A stretch of DNA of 64,000 nt. Origin: Paucidesulfovibrio sp050251775. Lineage in GTDB: Bacteria; Desulfobacterota; Desulfovibrionia; Desulfovibrionales; Desulfovibrionaceae. Below the pieces are notes generated by a model. The model was given only the letters and a program-made list of their open reading frames with translations. It was not told where the DNA came from and made no database searches. Positions 44,474 through 52,885 of this stretch are shown here, one piece after another. The number at the start of each line of letters is the position of its first letter. The stretch's first letter is position 1. Location: positions 3,043-67,042 of the forward strand of contig JBFWMD010000012.1 of assembly GCA_050251775.1 (NCBI GenBank). The letters are read 5' to 3'. Both the position numbers and the translations under genes were made by a program.

Positions 44474-45403
44474 TCAGGCCAGGCTGCCCAGAAGCATAAC
44501 CGCGCCGAAGATCAGGATGGTGGCGGCTCCGGCCAGGGAGAGCAGGGCATGGAACAGCTCACCGCGCTTGTTGTCCGCTCCTGCGGTGGCCAGAGCGGCT
44601 CCGCCCGCGCCCGAAGCGGCCATTCCGAACAGCCCGGTGGTCAGGCCCATGCCCAACGCCAGGAAAAACATGGAGAGCAGGCCGGTTCCGGGAATGCCCA
44701 GACCAAAGGCGAAAACCAGGATCAAGGTGGCTCCGGGACAGGGAATCAGGCCGGTGACAAAGGCGGTTGTCAGCATTTGCCGAAGATTTTCGGCAGGTTC
44801 CGGAGCAGGGGTGTTGTGGGTGTTGCGGGCGAACCGGCGGCATGCGCCGATCAGCAGGGCTGTTCCAAGCACCAGGAGCAGCGCGTAGCTGGCGCGTTCC
44901 AGCCAGATTCCCGCCGCCTCGAATCCCGCCAGGTTGTGGGCGAGCAGCAGCCAGGCAAGTCCCACCAACAGCGTGGCGGACCCCACGTGGGTGGCGCTCA
45001 GGGTAAGGCCCATGAGCATGGCCTGCGCCGGTCGCCCTGGTCTGGCAAGACAGTACGCGCTGACAACGGTCTTGCCGTGGCCCGGCCCGACGGCGTGGAT
45101 CATGCCGTAAACCAAAGCCAGCCCGAGAAAGCCCCAGAATGAAGCCCCGAACGGATGTTCACGAAGGATTCTGGCGCGTTCGGACATCATGCCGCGGAGC
45201 ATCTTTTGCGCCTTGACCACCTGTTGGAGCAGGGCGGCCACAGGGCCAGGGGCCTCTGGTGGGCGGGTTGACTGCTCGGAAAGCGCAGGCTCGGACCGGG
45301 TCTTTGATCCGGTTCCCGGTCCGAATGGACCGGAAAAGGCGGGACACGCGGAAAAAAGCAGAAGCAGGGTGGCGAGCAGCGGGAAAAGCGCGAGGCGGAT
45401 CAT
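44474..45403 (-). CDS. Nickel/cobalt transporter, NicO/RcnA family
   Basis: A 309-residue membrane protein with six to seven helices. LVYGMIHAVGPGHGKTVVSAYCLA and GLIPCPGATLILVFAFGLG are NicO motifs. It follows DUF1007 with overlapping stop and start (ATGA), a pairing common for Ni/Co or zinc export. A hydrophilic stretch after the N-terminal signal carries no His-rich loop. Confidence 0.88.
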   Translation of the reverse strand: MIRLALFPLLATLLLLFSACPAFSGPFGPGTGSKTRSEPALSEQSTRPPEAPGPVAALLQQVVKAQKMLRGMMSERARILREHPFGASFWGFLGLALVYGMIHAVGPGHGKTVVSAYCLARPGRPAQAMLMGLTLSATHVGSATLLVGLAWLLLAHNLAGFEAAGIWLERASYALLLVLGTALLIGACRRFARNTHNTPAPEPAENLRQMLTTAFVTGLIPCPGATLILVFAFGLGIPGTGLLSMFFLALGMGLTTGLFGMAASGAGGAALATAGADNKRGELFHALLSLAGAATILIFGAVMLLGSLA

Positions 45404-46005
45404 GGTGTAGTAAAGGTATAGGTAATGAACTCCGGCACGATGAGTCCGAAATAGGTCAGCCTGGGGGCGGCCAGATGGTCCCGGCGCACAGTCAGCCCGG
45501 CGGGTCCCTGCGTGCCGCAGGCATCGAGCGGCAGGGCCATGTCCGCGTAATATTCCTCGTCGAAGACCGTGATGGCGACGGTGTGTGCGGTGGCTGCGTA
45601 CGGCACGCGGCAGGGGGTGAAGAATCGGTAGCAGAGCTTGCCACCGCGGAGCGAGAGTTGAAAATCCAGCGCCCGGTCGGGCTGTTGGTCGGCCCCGTCC
45701 ACGCTGAGCACAGTGAGGTAATGGTACTCCGTGAGAATGGAGAAGATTTCCTTGCGGTACTTATCGGCCTCCTGCGGGTCGAAGGTCCCGTCATGGTCGG
45801 CGTCATACTCCTGAACCATGCCCATGGAAAACATCTCATCAAAAGTCCATTGCTGGCGGAAGCCGGTCAGGCCGTGTTCATCGAAAACGGCCGTGACGGC
45901 GCAGTCGATAAAAATATGCGGATGGGCATGGCCCGCAACGGGCTTAAGAAAAAGCAGGACCAGGAGCAACAGGCCTGTCAGGGCGGAACGTTTCAAAATA
46001 TTCAT
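45400..46005 (-). CDS. DUF1007 family exported protein
   Basis: A 201-residue protein with signal peptide ending AGHAHPHIFID. The HPHIFID start of the mature protein and FDEMFS are typical of DUF1007, which accompanies NicO transporters and may deliver metal. An in-frame GTG at 46026 has GGAGG 11 nt upstream and could be the true start. The stop overlaps the NicO start. Confidence 0.85.
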   Translation of the reverse strand: MNILKRSALTGLLLLVLLFLKPVAGHAHPHIFIDCAVTAVFDEHGLTGFRQQWTFDEMFSMGMVQEYDADHDGTFDPQEADKYRKEIFSILTEYHYLTVLSVDGADQQPDRALDFQLSLRGGKLCYRFFTPCRVPYAATAHTVAITVFDEEYYADMALPLDACGTQGPAGLTVRRDHLAAPRLTYFGLIVPEFITYTFTTP

Positions 46006-46128
46006 GCACACCAGGAGGGTGTACACCGCCGTGCGTGCCTCCGCAAGGTCGGCCGCTTGTCATTTGAACGCGTTTCTGGCAAGCAAGGCAGGTTGTTCCA
46101 GAACATCCCCCAGCGAGTTCAAACGCAC

Positions 46129-46545
46129 ATGATCGACAGCAAATCCCACGGCAAAGAGGGCCTTTTCCCGAAAGCCATCAGCCGGACCCAGTGTCGCGAC
46201 ACGGGCATGGCCATGACCCTGATCTGCCTGATCGGGGCCGTCATCTCCAAACAGCCGATTTGGATTTACGCGGCCATGGCCATACTGGTGGTCAACATGA
46301 CCGTTCCGGAGGTCATGAAGCCCCTGGGCTACCTTTGGTTCGGTCTTTCCGGGCTTCTGGGCGCGGTGGTTTCCAAAGTGCTGCTGACCGTACTCTTCTT
46401 CGTGCTGGTCACGCCCGTGGGCCTCTTGCGGCGCATCCTGGGCAAGGACACGCTGCGGCTGCGGCAGTGGAAGGACGGCGGAGGCTCAGTTTTTGTCGTC
46501 CGCGACCACGGCTATGTGGCCCAGGACGTGGAGCAGCCCTTCTGA
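46129..46545 (+). CDS. SxtJ family membrane protein
   Basis: A 138-residue protein with three hydrophobic segments (residues 25-50, 55-75, 85-105) and a polar tail VFVVRDHGYVAQDVEQPF. It is adjacent to a DUF5989 protein and a carbamoyltransferase, the typical SxtJ neighbourhood, and its topology matches. The role is unknown. The start at 46129 has only a weak ribosome site. Confidence 0.75.
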   Translation: MIDSKSHGKEGLFPKAISRTQCRDTGMAMTLICLIGAVISKQPIWIYAAMAILVVNMTVPEVMKPLGYLWFGLSGLLGAVVSKVLLTVLFFVLVTPVGLLRRILGKDTLRLRQWKDGGGSVFVVRDHGYVAQDVEQPF

Positions 46546-46571
46546 CGATCTGAACCAATGGAGACACCCTT

Positions 46572-46721
46572 ATGGATTTCCTTCGCGACCTCTGGGCCTT
46601 TCTCAAGGTCCGCAAAAAGTTCTGGCTGCTGCCCATTCTGCTTACGCTGCTGCTCTTCGGCGCGCTGATCGTGTTTGCTGGCGGTTCGGCCATCGGTCCG
46701 TTTATCTATACCATTTTCTAA
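46572..46721 (+). CDS. DUF5989-like tiny membrane protein
   Basis: A 49-residue protein: MDFLRDLWAFLKVRKKFW, one membrane span, then GSAIGPFIYTIF. This matches the small DUF5989 family that lies between SxtJ and carbamoyltransferase genes. It is 26 nt after SxtJ and 23 nt before the transferase, so the three are likely cotranscribed. Function unknown. Confidence 0.8.
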   Translation: MDFLRDLWAFLKVRKKFWLLPILLTLLLFGALIVFAGGSAIGPFIYTIF

Positions 46722-46744
46722 AAACCTCTTCGGGGAGCGACGCC

Positions 46745-48604
46745 ATGTCCGAGGCGATTCTCGGCCTCTCGGCATATTACCATGACTCCGCCGCTGTCCT
46801 GCTGGTGGATGGCCGGATTGTGGGCGCCGCCCAGGAAGAGCGCTTCACGCGCAAGAAGCACGATCCGGACTTTCCGGCCAAGGCCGCGGCCTACGTGCTC
46901 AAGGAGGGCGGGCTCTCCCTCGGCGACATCGACGCTGTGGCCTTTTATGACAAGCCTTATCTCAAGTTCGAGCGGCTCATGGAAACCTACCATGGTTTTG
47001 CGCCGCGCGGGCTGACCAGCTTCCTTTCCGCCATTCCGGTCTGGGTCCGCGAGAAGCTGTTCATGCGCAAGATGCTCCACGAGGAACTGGCCAAGCTCGG
47101 CAAGAGCCGCCCGCGCATTCTCTTCCCGGAGCACCACCTTTCCCACGCGGCCAGCGCCTTCTATCCCTCGCCCTTTGACGAGGCCGCCATCCTCACGGTG
47201 GACGGCGTGGGCGAATGGGCCACCACCACCATCAGCACCGGACGCGGCAAGGACATCACGGTTCACCGCGAACTGCATTTCCCCCACTCTGTGGGCCTGC
47301 TCTACTCAGCCTTCACCGCGTTCTGTGGCTTCAAGGTCAACAGCGGCGAGTACAAGCTCATGGGGCTTGCGCCTTACGGCAACCCATCGGCCCCGCGCGT
47401 GGAAGAGTGGAAGGCCAAAATCCTGGACGAACTGGTGGATCTGCGTGCGGACGGCTCCCTGCTGCTGAACATGGACTATTTCGACTACGCCACAGGCCTG
47501 ACCATGTGTCGCAACGAGAAATGGGCCAAGCTCTTCGGCATTCCCGCCCGCAAGCCCGAGAGCGAGATCAGCCAAGAATACATGGACATGGCCCTGGCCA
47601 TTCAGCAGCTCACCGAGGACATCGTTTTCCGCCTGGCAGATACGGCCCGTGAAATCACGGGCTGCGAGAATCTCTGCATGGCGGGCGGCGTGGCCTTGAA
47701 CTGCGTGGCCAACGGCAAGCTGCTCCGGCGCGGAACCTTCAGGAACATCTGGATTCAGCCCGCCGCCGGTGACGCGGGCGGTGCGCTCGGTGCGGCCTAT
47801 GCCGCGCACCACATCTGGCTCGGCCATGAGCGGCCCTCGCCCCAGGGCAGGGACGCCATGCGTGGCGCGTATCTCGGACCCCGGTTCGGCGAGGACGCCT
47901 GCCGCCGCGTGGGCTTGAAGTTCAACGCGCCCTTCCAGGCCTTTGAGAATTTCGACGAACTCTGCTCCGTGGTGGCGGCCAAGTTGAGCGACGGCAATGC
48001 CGTGGGTTGGTTCCAGGGCCGCATGGAGTATGGCCCGCGCGCCCTGGGCGGACGCTCCATCCTGGGCGATCCGCGCCACCCGGAAATGCAGAAGAAGCTC
48101 AATCTGAAGATCAAATACCGTGAGGGATTCCGCCCCTTTGCGCCGTCCGTGCTTGAAGAGGCCATCCCGGACTACTTTGATCTGGACCGCCCCTCGCCCT
48201 ACATGCTGCTGGTGGCCCAGGTGGCGGACGGCATGCTCAAGCCCCTGCCCAAAGACTACGAGCAAATGGCCATGTACGACCGGCTTTACGTGCAGCGTTC
48301 GGACATTCCGGCCATCACCCACGTGGACAACTCCGCGCGCATTCAGAGCGTCAGCCGCGAGACCAATCCGCGCTACTGGGAACTCATCGAAACCTTCCGC
48401 AAGGAGCAGGGCTGCGGCGTGGTGGTCAACACCAGCTTCAACGTCCGGGGCGAACCCATCGTCTGTACGCCCAAGGACGCCTACACCTGCTTCATGCGCA
48501 CGGAAATGGACTATCTCGTGCTCGGCAACCTGCTCTTCAGCAAAAGCGACCAGCCCGCCTGGGACGAGCAGGGCGACTGGCGCGACCAGTTCGAACTGGA
48601 CTAG
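46745..48604 (+). CDS. Carbamoyltransferase (NodU/CmcH/TobZ family)
   Basis: A 619-residue enzyme with GGGGAG before the ATG. Kae1-like domain: LGLSAYYHDSAAVLLVDG, HHLSHAASAFYPSPF (metal ligands) and GEYKLMGLAPYG. C-terminal YrdC-like domain: FQGRMEYGPRALGGRSILGDPR and NTSFNVRGEPIVCTP. It transfers a carbamoyl group from carbamoyl phosphate, via carbamoyladenylate, to a sugar or other hydroxyl. The acceptor is unknown. Confidence 0.93.
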   Translation: MSEAILGLSAYYHDSAAVLLVDGRIVGAAQEERFTRKKHDPDFPAKAAAYVLKEGGLSLGDIDAVAFYDKPYLKFERLMETYHGFAPRGLTSFLSAIPVWVREKLFMRKMLHEELAKLGKSRPRILFPEHHLSHAASAFYPSPFDEAAILTVDGVGEWATTTISTGRGKDITVHRELHFPHSVGLLYSAFTAFCGFKVNSGEYKLMGLAPYGNPSAPRVEEWKAKILDELVDLRADGSLLLNMDYFDYATGLTMCRNEKWAKLFGIPARKPESEISQEYMDMALAIQQLTEDIVFRLADTAREITGCENLCMAGGVALNCVANGKLLRRGTFRNIWIQPAAGDAGGALGAAYAAHHIWLGHERPSPQGRDAMRGAYLGPRFGEDACRRVGLKFNAPFQAFENFDELCSVVAAKLSDGNAVGWFQGRMEYGPRALGGRSILGDPRHPEMQKKLNLKIKYREGFRPFAPSVLEEAIPDYFDLDRPSPYMLLVAQVADGMLKPLPKDYEQMAMYDRLYVQRSDIPAITHVDNSARIQSVSRETNPRYWELIETFRKEQGCGVVVNTSFNVRGEPIVCTPKDAYTCFMRTEMDYLVLGNLLFSKSDQPAWDEQGDWRDQFELD

Positions 48605-48642
48605 CGGGCGCGTCTTGCCCGCGCGGCCTTCAGGCTGCGCAG

Positions 48643-48689
48643 AACTCCGGTCCCCAACGGCCAAACGGCCAGGGACCGGAGTTTTTTTT
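48643..48689 (+). terminator. Strong terminator after the carbamoyltransferase
   Basis: AACTCCGGTCCC pairs with GGGACCGGAGTT around a 17-nt loop, followed by eight T residues. Confidence 0.92.
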
Positions 48690-48870
48690 GGGCGATTCGC
48701 AGTTTGCCTTGGCCTGGTTCGCGGCTTCTCAGGGATCGCAGTGGAGAATGATTCCCCTGCGATTGCGCGCATTCGAGCGGGGTGGTTCTACAAATGTCGG
48801 TTGTGGCGGCGAATGACGATGTGTTAGACCATGAACAATTCTTTATGTTGAGGGATAAAAAAGGGAGCGC

Positions 48871-49911
48871 ATGTCGAGTTCCTTGAAGCAACGATCCGAT
48901 GAATGGGATCGACTCATTGATCGGCTGAACAAGGCCGGAGTGCCTCCGGATGTGCGCTGGCGCACGCTGATCCTCTACATGCGCAACGTGCGGGGGTTCT
49001 ACTTTCTGTCGGAGCGCCAGAAGGGCGAGATCCAGCAGCTGATTGTGGACACGCTCAAGGCCCGGGACTATTCGGACAAACATTACGAGGAAGTGGTCAA
49101 GCGGCAGGAGGACATCCTGCTCGGGCCGCACCGCGAAAAGCTGCGCATGACCTTGGATGAATCCCAGGGGCTGCTGCGCGATTTCCGCGACCTGCTTCTG
49201 CGCAAGAAAGGGGACGTGAAGAATCTGGAGGTGCTCACCGTGGGGCTGGTGGAGAGCGAGAAAAGCCCCAGGGAAATGATCTCGGCCATGCGCAAGGCCT
49301 TTCATGAGGTGGTCCAGGCCATGGAGACGGACATGGCCGATCTCACGCACATTTCCATGACCGATGCCCTGACCCAGCTCTACAACCGGCGCGCCCTGGA
49401 CGAACAGCTCGCCCTCTCAACGCGGCGCAGTGTGGACACCGGCCAGCCCCTGTCTCTGATCATGATCGACATCGACCACTTCAAGCGCTTCAACGACGAT
49501 TACGGCCATCGCATCGGCGACCAGGCTCTGCGCGTGGTGGCCAAGGTGCTGCAACTCAAGGGGGAGGAGGTCAACGGAAAGAGCAGCACGGGCCGCGACG
49601 GACGCTATTTTGCCGCGCGCTACGGCGGGGAGGAGTTCGCCGTGGTCCTGAGCGGCCTGGGACGGGCCGATGCCACAAGCGTTGCCGAGTCCATCCGTTC
49701 CCGTGTGGAGCACTACAACTTCACCATTCAGGACAACAGCGGCAATGTGTTGCACGAGGGCATTCGCATCACGGTCAGCGCGGGCGTGGCCCAGCTCGAT
49801 CCGGACTGGAAGGGCGCCTGGGCCGAGAACCTTGTGGAGCTTGCGGATAAGCATCTGTATCAGGCCAAGGCGGGTGGCCGGAACAAGGTCTGCTGTCAGA
49901 CACCGGAATAG
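48871..49911 (+). CDS. GGDEF diguanylate cyclase
   Basis: A 346-residue soluble protein. The N-terminal 170 residues are helical with no named domain. The C-terminal GGDEF domain has SMTDALTQLYNRRAL, MIDIDHFKRFNDDYGHRIGD and an intact active site RYGGEEF near residue 250. No RxxD inhibitory site is evident. It should make cyclic di-GMP. The gene is preceded by an AT-rich leader and AGGGAGCGC ribosome site. Confidence 0.93.
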   Translation: MSSSLKQRSDEWDRLIDRLNKAGVPPDVRWRTLILYMRNVRGFYFLSERQKGEIQQLIVDTLKARDYSDKHYEEVVKRQEDILLGPHREKLRMTLDESQGLLRDFRDLLLRKKGDVKNLEVLTVGLVESEKSPREMISAMRKAFHEVVQAMETDMADLTHISMTDALTQLYNRRALDEQLALSTRRSVDTGQPLSLIMIDIDHFKRFNDDYGHRIGDQALRVVAKVLQLKGEEVNGKSSTGRDGRYFAARYGGEEFAVVLSGLGRADATSVAESIRSRVEHYNFTIQDNSGNVLHEGIRITVSAGVAQLDPDWKGAWAENLVELADKHLYQAKAGGRNKVCCQTPE

Positions 49912-49952
49912 CGCGTTGCACCCTCTTGGTGCAGGCTGATAGCGGACAAAGG

Positions 49953-51203
49953 CTAGTCCGAAAGACGCTCCAGGGTCGTCCGGCAGCGAGTCCGAACGTT
50001 GTGGCTGATGCGCCTGACAACCGGGGACTCCCCATACCGCTTGCAGAAGACCTCAGCCGGGGTGCTCCCGAGCCGCAGCATCCGTTCCGCCATTTCCCGC
50101 ACCAGATCAACCGTTCCGAGGGCGGACCAACCCACCAGCGTCCCCAGGCGCTCCCAATGTCGTTTCATGATGAATTGAGGGTCGTACTGGCCTCCGATGC
50201 GCATGGCCAGCTTCCAGGCCATGCCGGGATAGACGCTGATGCAGATCAGGTCGTAGAAAGGGGCCAGCCGGGGCGCGCCAGGGGTGTCGTAGAGCAGGGA
50301 AAGATTCTTGGCATGGGCGTCCGTGTTGTCGATGAGGAAATTGAAGACGCAGAGCCGCAACAGCTTTTCCTGATCCTTCGCGGTTTCCCGGCAATGCGTC
50401 AGCACATGGAAGCAATCTTTCAGCGCGGGTCCCCCATCGTTTTCATATTTTACCTCCGGCGGCAGCCCCAGGGCCTGGCAAAAATCCTCTTGATGGAGCC
50501 GGACAATGCCTTGCGGTGAAATCTTGCGGTCATAGCGCTGCACAAGATACCCGCGCGGACGGGTGTCCGTGAGCTCCACGTCCGGCACATCCAACTCCAT
50601 GGCCCTGGCGAGAAACATGCAAAAAGCCTCATTCTCCACGGATTCGGGCAGATCCGCAATCGGGGGTTTGAGAATGTGCGTGGACGGCGCGCCATTGAGC
50701 GGCAAGAGCCAGGAATTGCCGTCTTTGACGACGGGCAGTTTGGGCTGGGCCCCGGCCAGGGAGAGGCGCATGCCCTCTTCGCCGGCCAGCAGGGGCCGCC
50801 GGGGAATCTCCTGAATCAGCAAGGACAAAAGCTTGCGGTCGATCTTTTCGTAGCGCTGGTCTTGCGGGGGGACAGGCAGCTCGGCCTCGGGGAGAATGCT
50901 CAAAGCGCCGGCGCATTCCGCACCAAGTCTTTCCAGAAGAGCAAAGGCTTGCCGGGGACTGACCTGAAGCCGTTTCCCGACGCGCTGGCGAACGTCCAGC
51001 TCCGGCAGCAGGTTGTCGAAAAAGGCGCGCGTGGCCTCCCAGGAAAACGGATCGTTTTGCAAGGGCAGGCTCAGGGAGAGGGCAAAGGTGTCAGGGCTCA
51101 GGAGCCAGTCCGGAGCATAGGCAAAGGACATTTGCACCTTGCCTGCACGGTGGATGACTCCGACAAGGCGACTCCCCCACCAGACGTTGAGCCGTTCCGT
51201 CAT
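49953..51203 (-). CDS. hipA: HipA family serine/threonine kinase toxin
   Basis: A 416-residue HipA. The N-terminal subdomain (VWWGSRLVGVIHR and LLPEL) is followed by the kinase core: LSLAGAQPKLPVV, THILKPP, FNFLIDNTDAHAKNLSLL (catalytic Asp and Asn) and APFYDLI. E. coli HipA phosphorylates glutamyl-tRNA synthetase and induces dormancy. The start overlaps the hipB-type stop by 4 nt, a standard toxin-antitoxin layout. Confidence 0.93.
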   Translation of the reverse strand: MTERLNVWWGSRLVGVIHRAGKVQMSFAYAPDWLLSPDTFALSLSLPLQNDPFSWEATRAFFDNLLPELDVRQRVGKRLQVSPRQAFALLERLGAECAGALSILPEAELPVPPQDQRYEKIDRKLLSLLIQEIPRRPLLAGEEGMRLSLAGAQPKLPVVKDGNSWLLPLNGAPSTHILKPPIADLPESVENEAFCMFLARAMELDVPDVELTDTRPRGYLVQRYDRKISPQGIVRLHQEDFCQALGLPPEVKYENDGGPALKDCFHVLTHCRETAKDQEKLLRLCVFNFLIDNTDAHAKNLSLLYDTPGAPRLAPFYDLICISVYPGMAWKLAMRIGGQYDPQFIMKRHWERLGTLVGWSALGTVDLVREMAERMLRLGSTPAEVFCKRYGESPVVRRISHNVRTRCRTTLERLSD

Positions 51204-51613
51204 GCGTTTCTACGCCGGGACACTGCCAACTGAAGGTCCAGGCCGTCCAAGAGCAGGAAGACTTTGCCAATTTGCGCCGTGGCTTTGCCGTTCTCCACTT
51301 CGCCGATGAAGCGCAGCCCCACACCGGTCGCTTCCGCGAGCTGCTCCTGGGTCATGCCGAGATCGTTGCGCCGCTGCCGGATGGCCCTGCCCAGGGAGAA
51401 GACGTTGTCTGCCGGTCCGGGGGCAAAGGAAGCTTTTTTCCCGGCGGGTTTTCCCAGCAGCGCCGAGGCGAGGAACAGACCGCCGACCACAAGGCCGAGC
51501 TTGCCCGTAGTGCCCAGCCCCCCCGGCTTGGGGGCGAGCATCTGCTCAAGTGCCTCTGGACTTGGAAGAGGGCAGGCATCCTTGGCTTCAGGTTTGCTGT
51601 CGTCTGATTTCAT
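51200..51613 (-). CDS. hipB: HipB-type HTH antitoxin with N-terminal hydrophobic extension
   Basis: A 137-residue protein; the C-terminal 75 residues are a Cro/C1 HTH (LGRAIRQRRNDLGMTQEQLAEATGVGLRFIGEVENGKATAQIGKVFLLLDGL), the HipB core. The N-terminal 65 residues are extra: an acidic/Pro segment then GKLGLVVGGLFLASALLG, a membrane-like span, and a Lys/Ala linker. E. coli HipB is about 88 residues. It should bind the palindrome at 51666-51685 and repress its own operon. Confidence 0.85.
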   Translation of the reverse strand: MKSDDSKPEAKDACPLPSPEALEQMLAPKPGGLGTTGKLGLVVGGLFLASALLGKPAGKKASFAPGPADNVFSLGRAIRQRRNDLGMTQEQLAEATGVGLRFIGEVENGKATAQIGKVFLLLDGLDLQLAVSRRRNA

Positions 51614-51665
51614 GTTGGTCACCCCTTGGGAAAACCCTAGTCCCAGCGAAGGAAAAGTCAACACA

Positions 51666-51685
51666 ATATTCCCGTACGGGAATAT
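51666..51685. promoter_or_regulatory. Palindromic operator upstream of hipBA
   Basis: ATATTCCCGTACGGGAATAT is a perfect 20-bp palindrome, 52 nt before the hipB start, where HipB would be expected to bind (the E. coli operator is also a TATCC...GGATA type palindrome). Confidence 0.85.
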
Positions 51686-51753
51686 CAAGATTCGGAAAGG
51701 AAAAGGGCAACGCAATGGCTTGCGGTCGCAGATCAGAAGATTTCGGATGCAAA

Positions 51754-51779
51754 GCCCGCCATGATTCTTGGCGGGTTTT
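51754..51779 (+). terminator. Plus-strand terminator with no obvious gene
   Basis: CCCGCC-ATGATTCTT-GGCGGG-TTTT is a good intrinsic terminator in the plus direction, yet no plus-strand gene precedes it within the 300-bp gap. Confidence 0.6.
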
Positions 51780-51853
51780 GACGGAAAAAGAACGGGGAGC
51801 CGCAAGGACCGGGAGAGTAAGGAGAGCGAGGAGGGCAGGAGGGTGAGGCGGAA

Positions 51854-51898
51854 AACGGGGTTCACCCGACCGGCGCGCCAGACCGGATGAACCCCGTT
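51854..51898 (-). terminator. Terminator after the Lys-rich small gene
   Basis: AACGGGGTTCA pairs with TGAACCCCGTT; the upstream AAAA gives a short T-run on the minus strand. It lies just after the gene ending at 51918. Confidence 0.6.
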
Positions 51899-51917
51899 CC
51901 TGGGCGGGACGGATCGG

Positions 51918-52076
51918 CTAATCCGTTTCGGTGCGTTCTTCCGAATCCTCGGTCCCGCCGTTTTCATCGGTGTCCGTCTGGCTTTTCGACTGTTTGCGCT
52001 TGAGTTTTTTCTCTTTCTTTTTCTGCTTGGCCAGGTCTTTCTGGCGCTTCTCGAACTTATAGTTGCGTTCGGGCAA
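51918..52076 (-). CDS. Small Lys-rich protein with TTG start
   Basis: A 52-residue highly basic then acidic protein: PERNYKFEKRQKDLAKQKKKEKK, then a Ser/Thr/Glu/Asp-rich tail. The TTG start is fixed by AGGAGGAAG 3-7 nt upstream; no ATG is in reach. Similar small NYKFEKRQKxLAKxKKK proteins are known in deltaproteobacteria, from recall, without function. A nucleic-acid-binding role is suggested by charge only. Confidence 0.7.
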   Translation of the reverse strand: MPERNYKFEKRQKDLAKQKKKEKKLKRKQSKSQTDTDENGGTEDSEERTETD

Positions 52077-52097
52077 GACTTCCTCCTGGTTTATGCG

Positions 52098-52163
52098 CCG
52101 GTCTCTTCCGGGAGACGGGCGCTGTTCCGGAAAAGAAAGCGCCCGTCTCCCGGAAGAGACGGG
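52098..52163. repeat. Long nested hairpin made of three GTCTC/GAGAC half-sites
   Basis: CCGGTCTCTTCCGGGAGACG continuing to GGGCGCT (52098-52123) pairs for 25 of 26 positions with 52138-52163 across a 14-nt loop. Each arm is itself a small palindrome (GTCTC-TTCCGG-GAGAC), so the RNA or DNA can fold either as one long stem or as two smaller ones. It separates the Lys-rich gene from the RRM gene and may act as terminator or processing site. Confidence 0.85.
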
Positions 52164-52197
52164 CGCCGAATGCCGGACTAAAGCAACGGCGCGTGAA

Positions 52198-52461
52198 CTA
52201 CCAACGGGGGCGTTCTTCGCGGGGCTTGGCTTCGTTGACCTTGATGTTGCGGCCACCGAAGTCCTTGCCGTCCAGGTTCTTGATGGCCTCAAGAGCGCCG
52301 GCGTCGTCCATTTCCACGAAGCCGAAGCCACGCGGACGGCCCGTCTCGCGGTCCTCGACCAGCTTGACGGAAGTCACTTCACCAAAAGCCTCAAACGCGG
52401 AACGCACTTCGCTCTCGGTGGCGGACCAGGACAGGTTGCCGACATACAATTTCTTGGACAT
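52198..52461 (-). CDS. RRM-type RNA-binding protein
   Basis: An 87-residue single RRM. RNP2 is LYVGNL, RNP1 is RGFGFVEM, and the tail is RPRW-like. It belongs to the small bacterial glycine-poor RRM group (as in cyanobacterial Rbp proteins), usually cold-responsive. TGGAGACAAT precedes the ATG. An intrinsic terminator lies just upstream at 52514-52549, suggesting regulation within the leader. Confidence 0.94.
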   Translation of the reverse strand: MSKKLYVGNLSWSATESEVRSAFEAFGEVTSVKLVEDRETGRPRGFGFVEMDDAGALEAIKNLDGKDFGGRNIKVNEAKPREERPRW

Positions 52462-52513
52462 TCAATTGTCTCCAGTAATAAAAGTGATAGAACTATGGCG
52501 CCCGTGCACCAAT

Positions 52514-52549
52514 AAAAAGGGGCAAGGTACAAGATGCGTACGCTGCCCC
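52514..52549 (-). terminator. Intrinsic terminator inside the RRM leader
   Basis: On the minus strand GGGGCA pairs with TGCCCC over a 19-nt loop, followed by TTTTT. It lies 53 nt before the RRM start codon, so it ends an upstream RNA or acts as an attenuator. Confidence 0.7.
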
Positions 52550-52840
52550 TCGATTTACCTGTTTCGTTCAGACCAGCGCCGGCCAAACATTCAGACCGCA
52601 CTTCCACGGGTGCCGCTGGTGTATGAGCTAAAGACCCTTCGCTGAATGTGACGGGAAGTCAAGTGGTATTGTCGATCAGTAATCAAATAATTTGAAGGTG
52701 GCGAAATATTCCGTGTGAACTGAAGTGATTGCGCGGAAAAAAAAGAATGGCCGAATCCGCACTGAGCCGCCATTTCTTCGGAAACTCCGTGGGAGCGAGG
52801 TTCAACGTATTTCCGGTGCGCGGCCGCGGATAAAGAAAAA
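52550..52840. other. Gene-free leader upstream of the RRM gene
   Basis: About 290 bp with no convincing ORF. It would contain the RRM promoter and any small RNA ended by the terminator at 52514-52549. An AT-rich part lies at 52660-52720. Confidence 0.4.
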
Positions 52841-52868
52841 GCCAGGGCAGAATTTTTCCTGCCCTGGC
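52835..52868 (-). terminator. Terminator after the charged lipoprotein
   Basis: GCCAGGGCAG pairs with CTGCCCTGGC over a short AT loop, and AAAAA at 52836-52840 reads TTTTT on the minus strand. Confidence 0.85.
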
Positions 52869-52885
52869 TGGTGAGTGAAAAGAAC

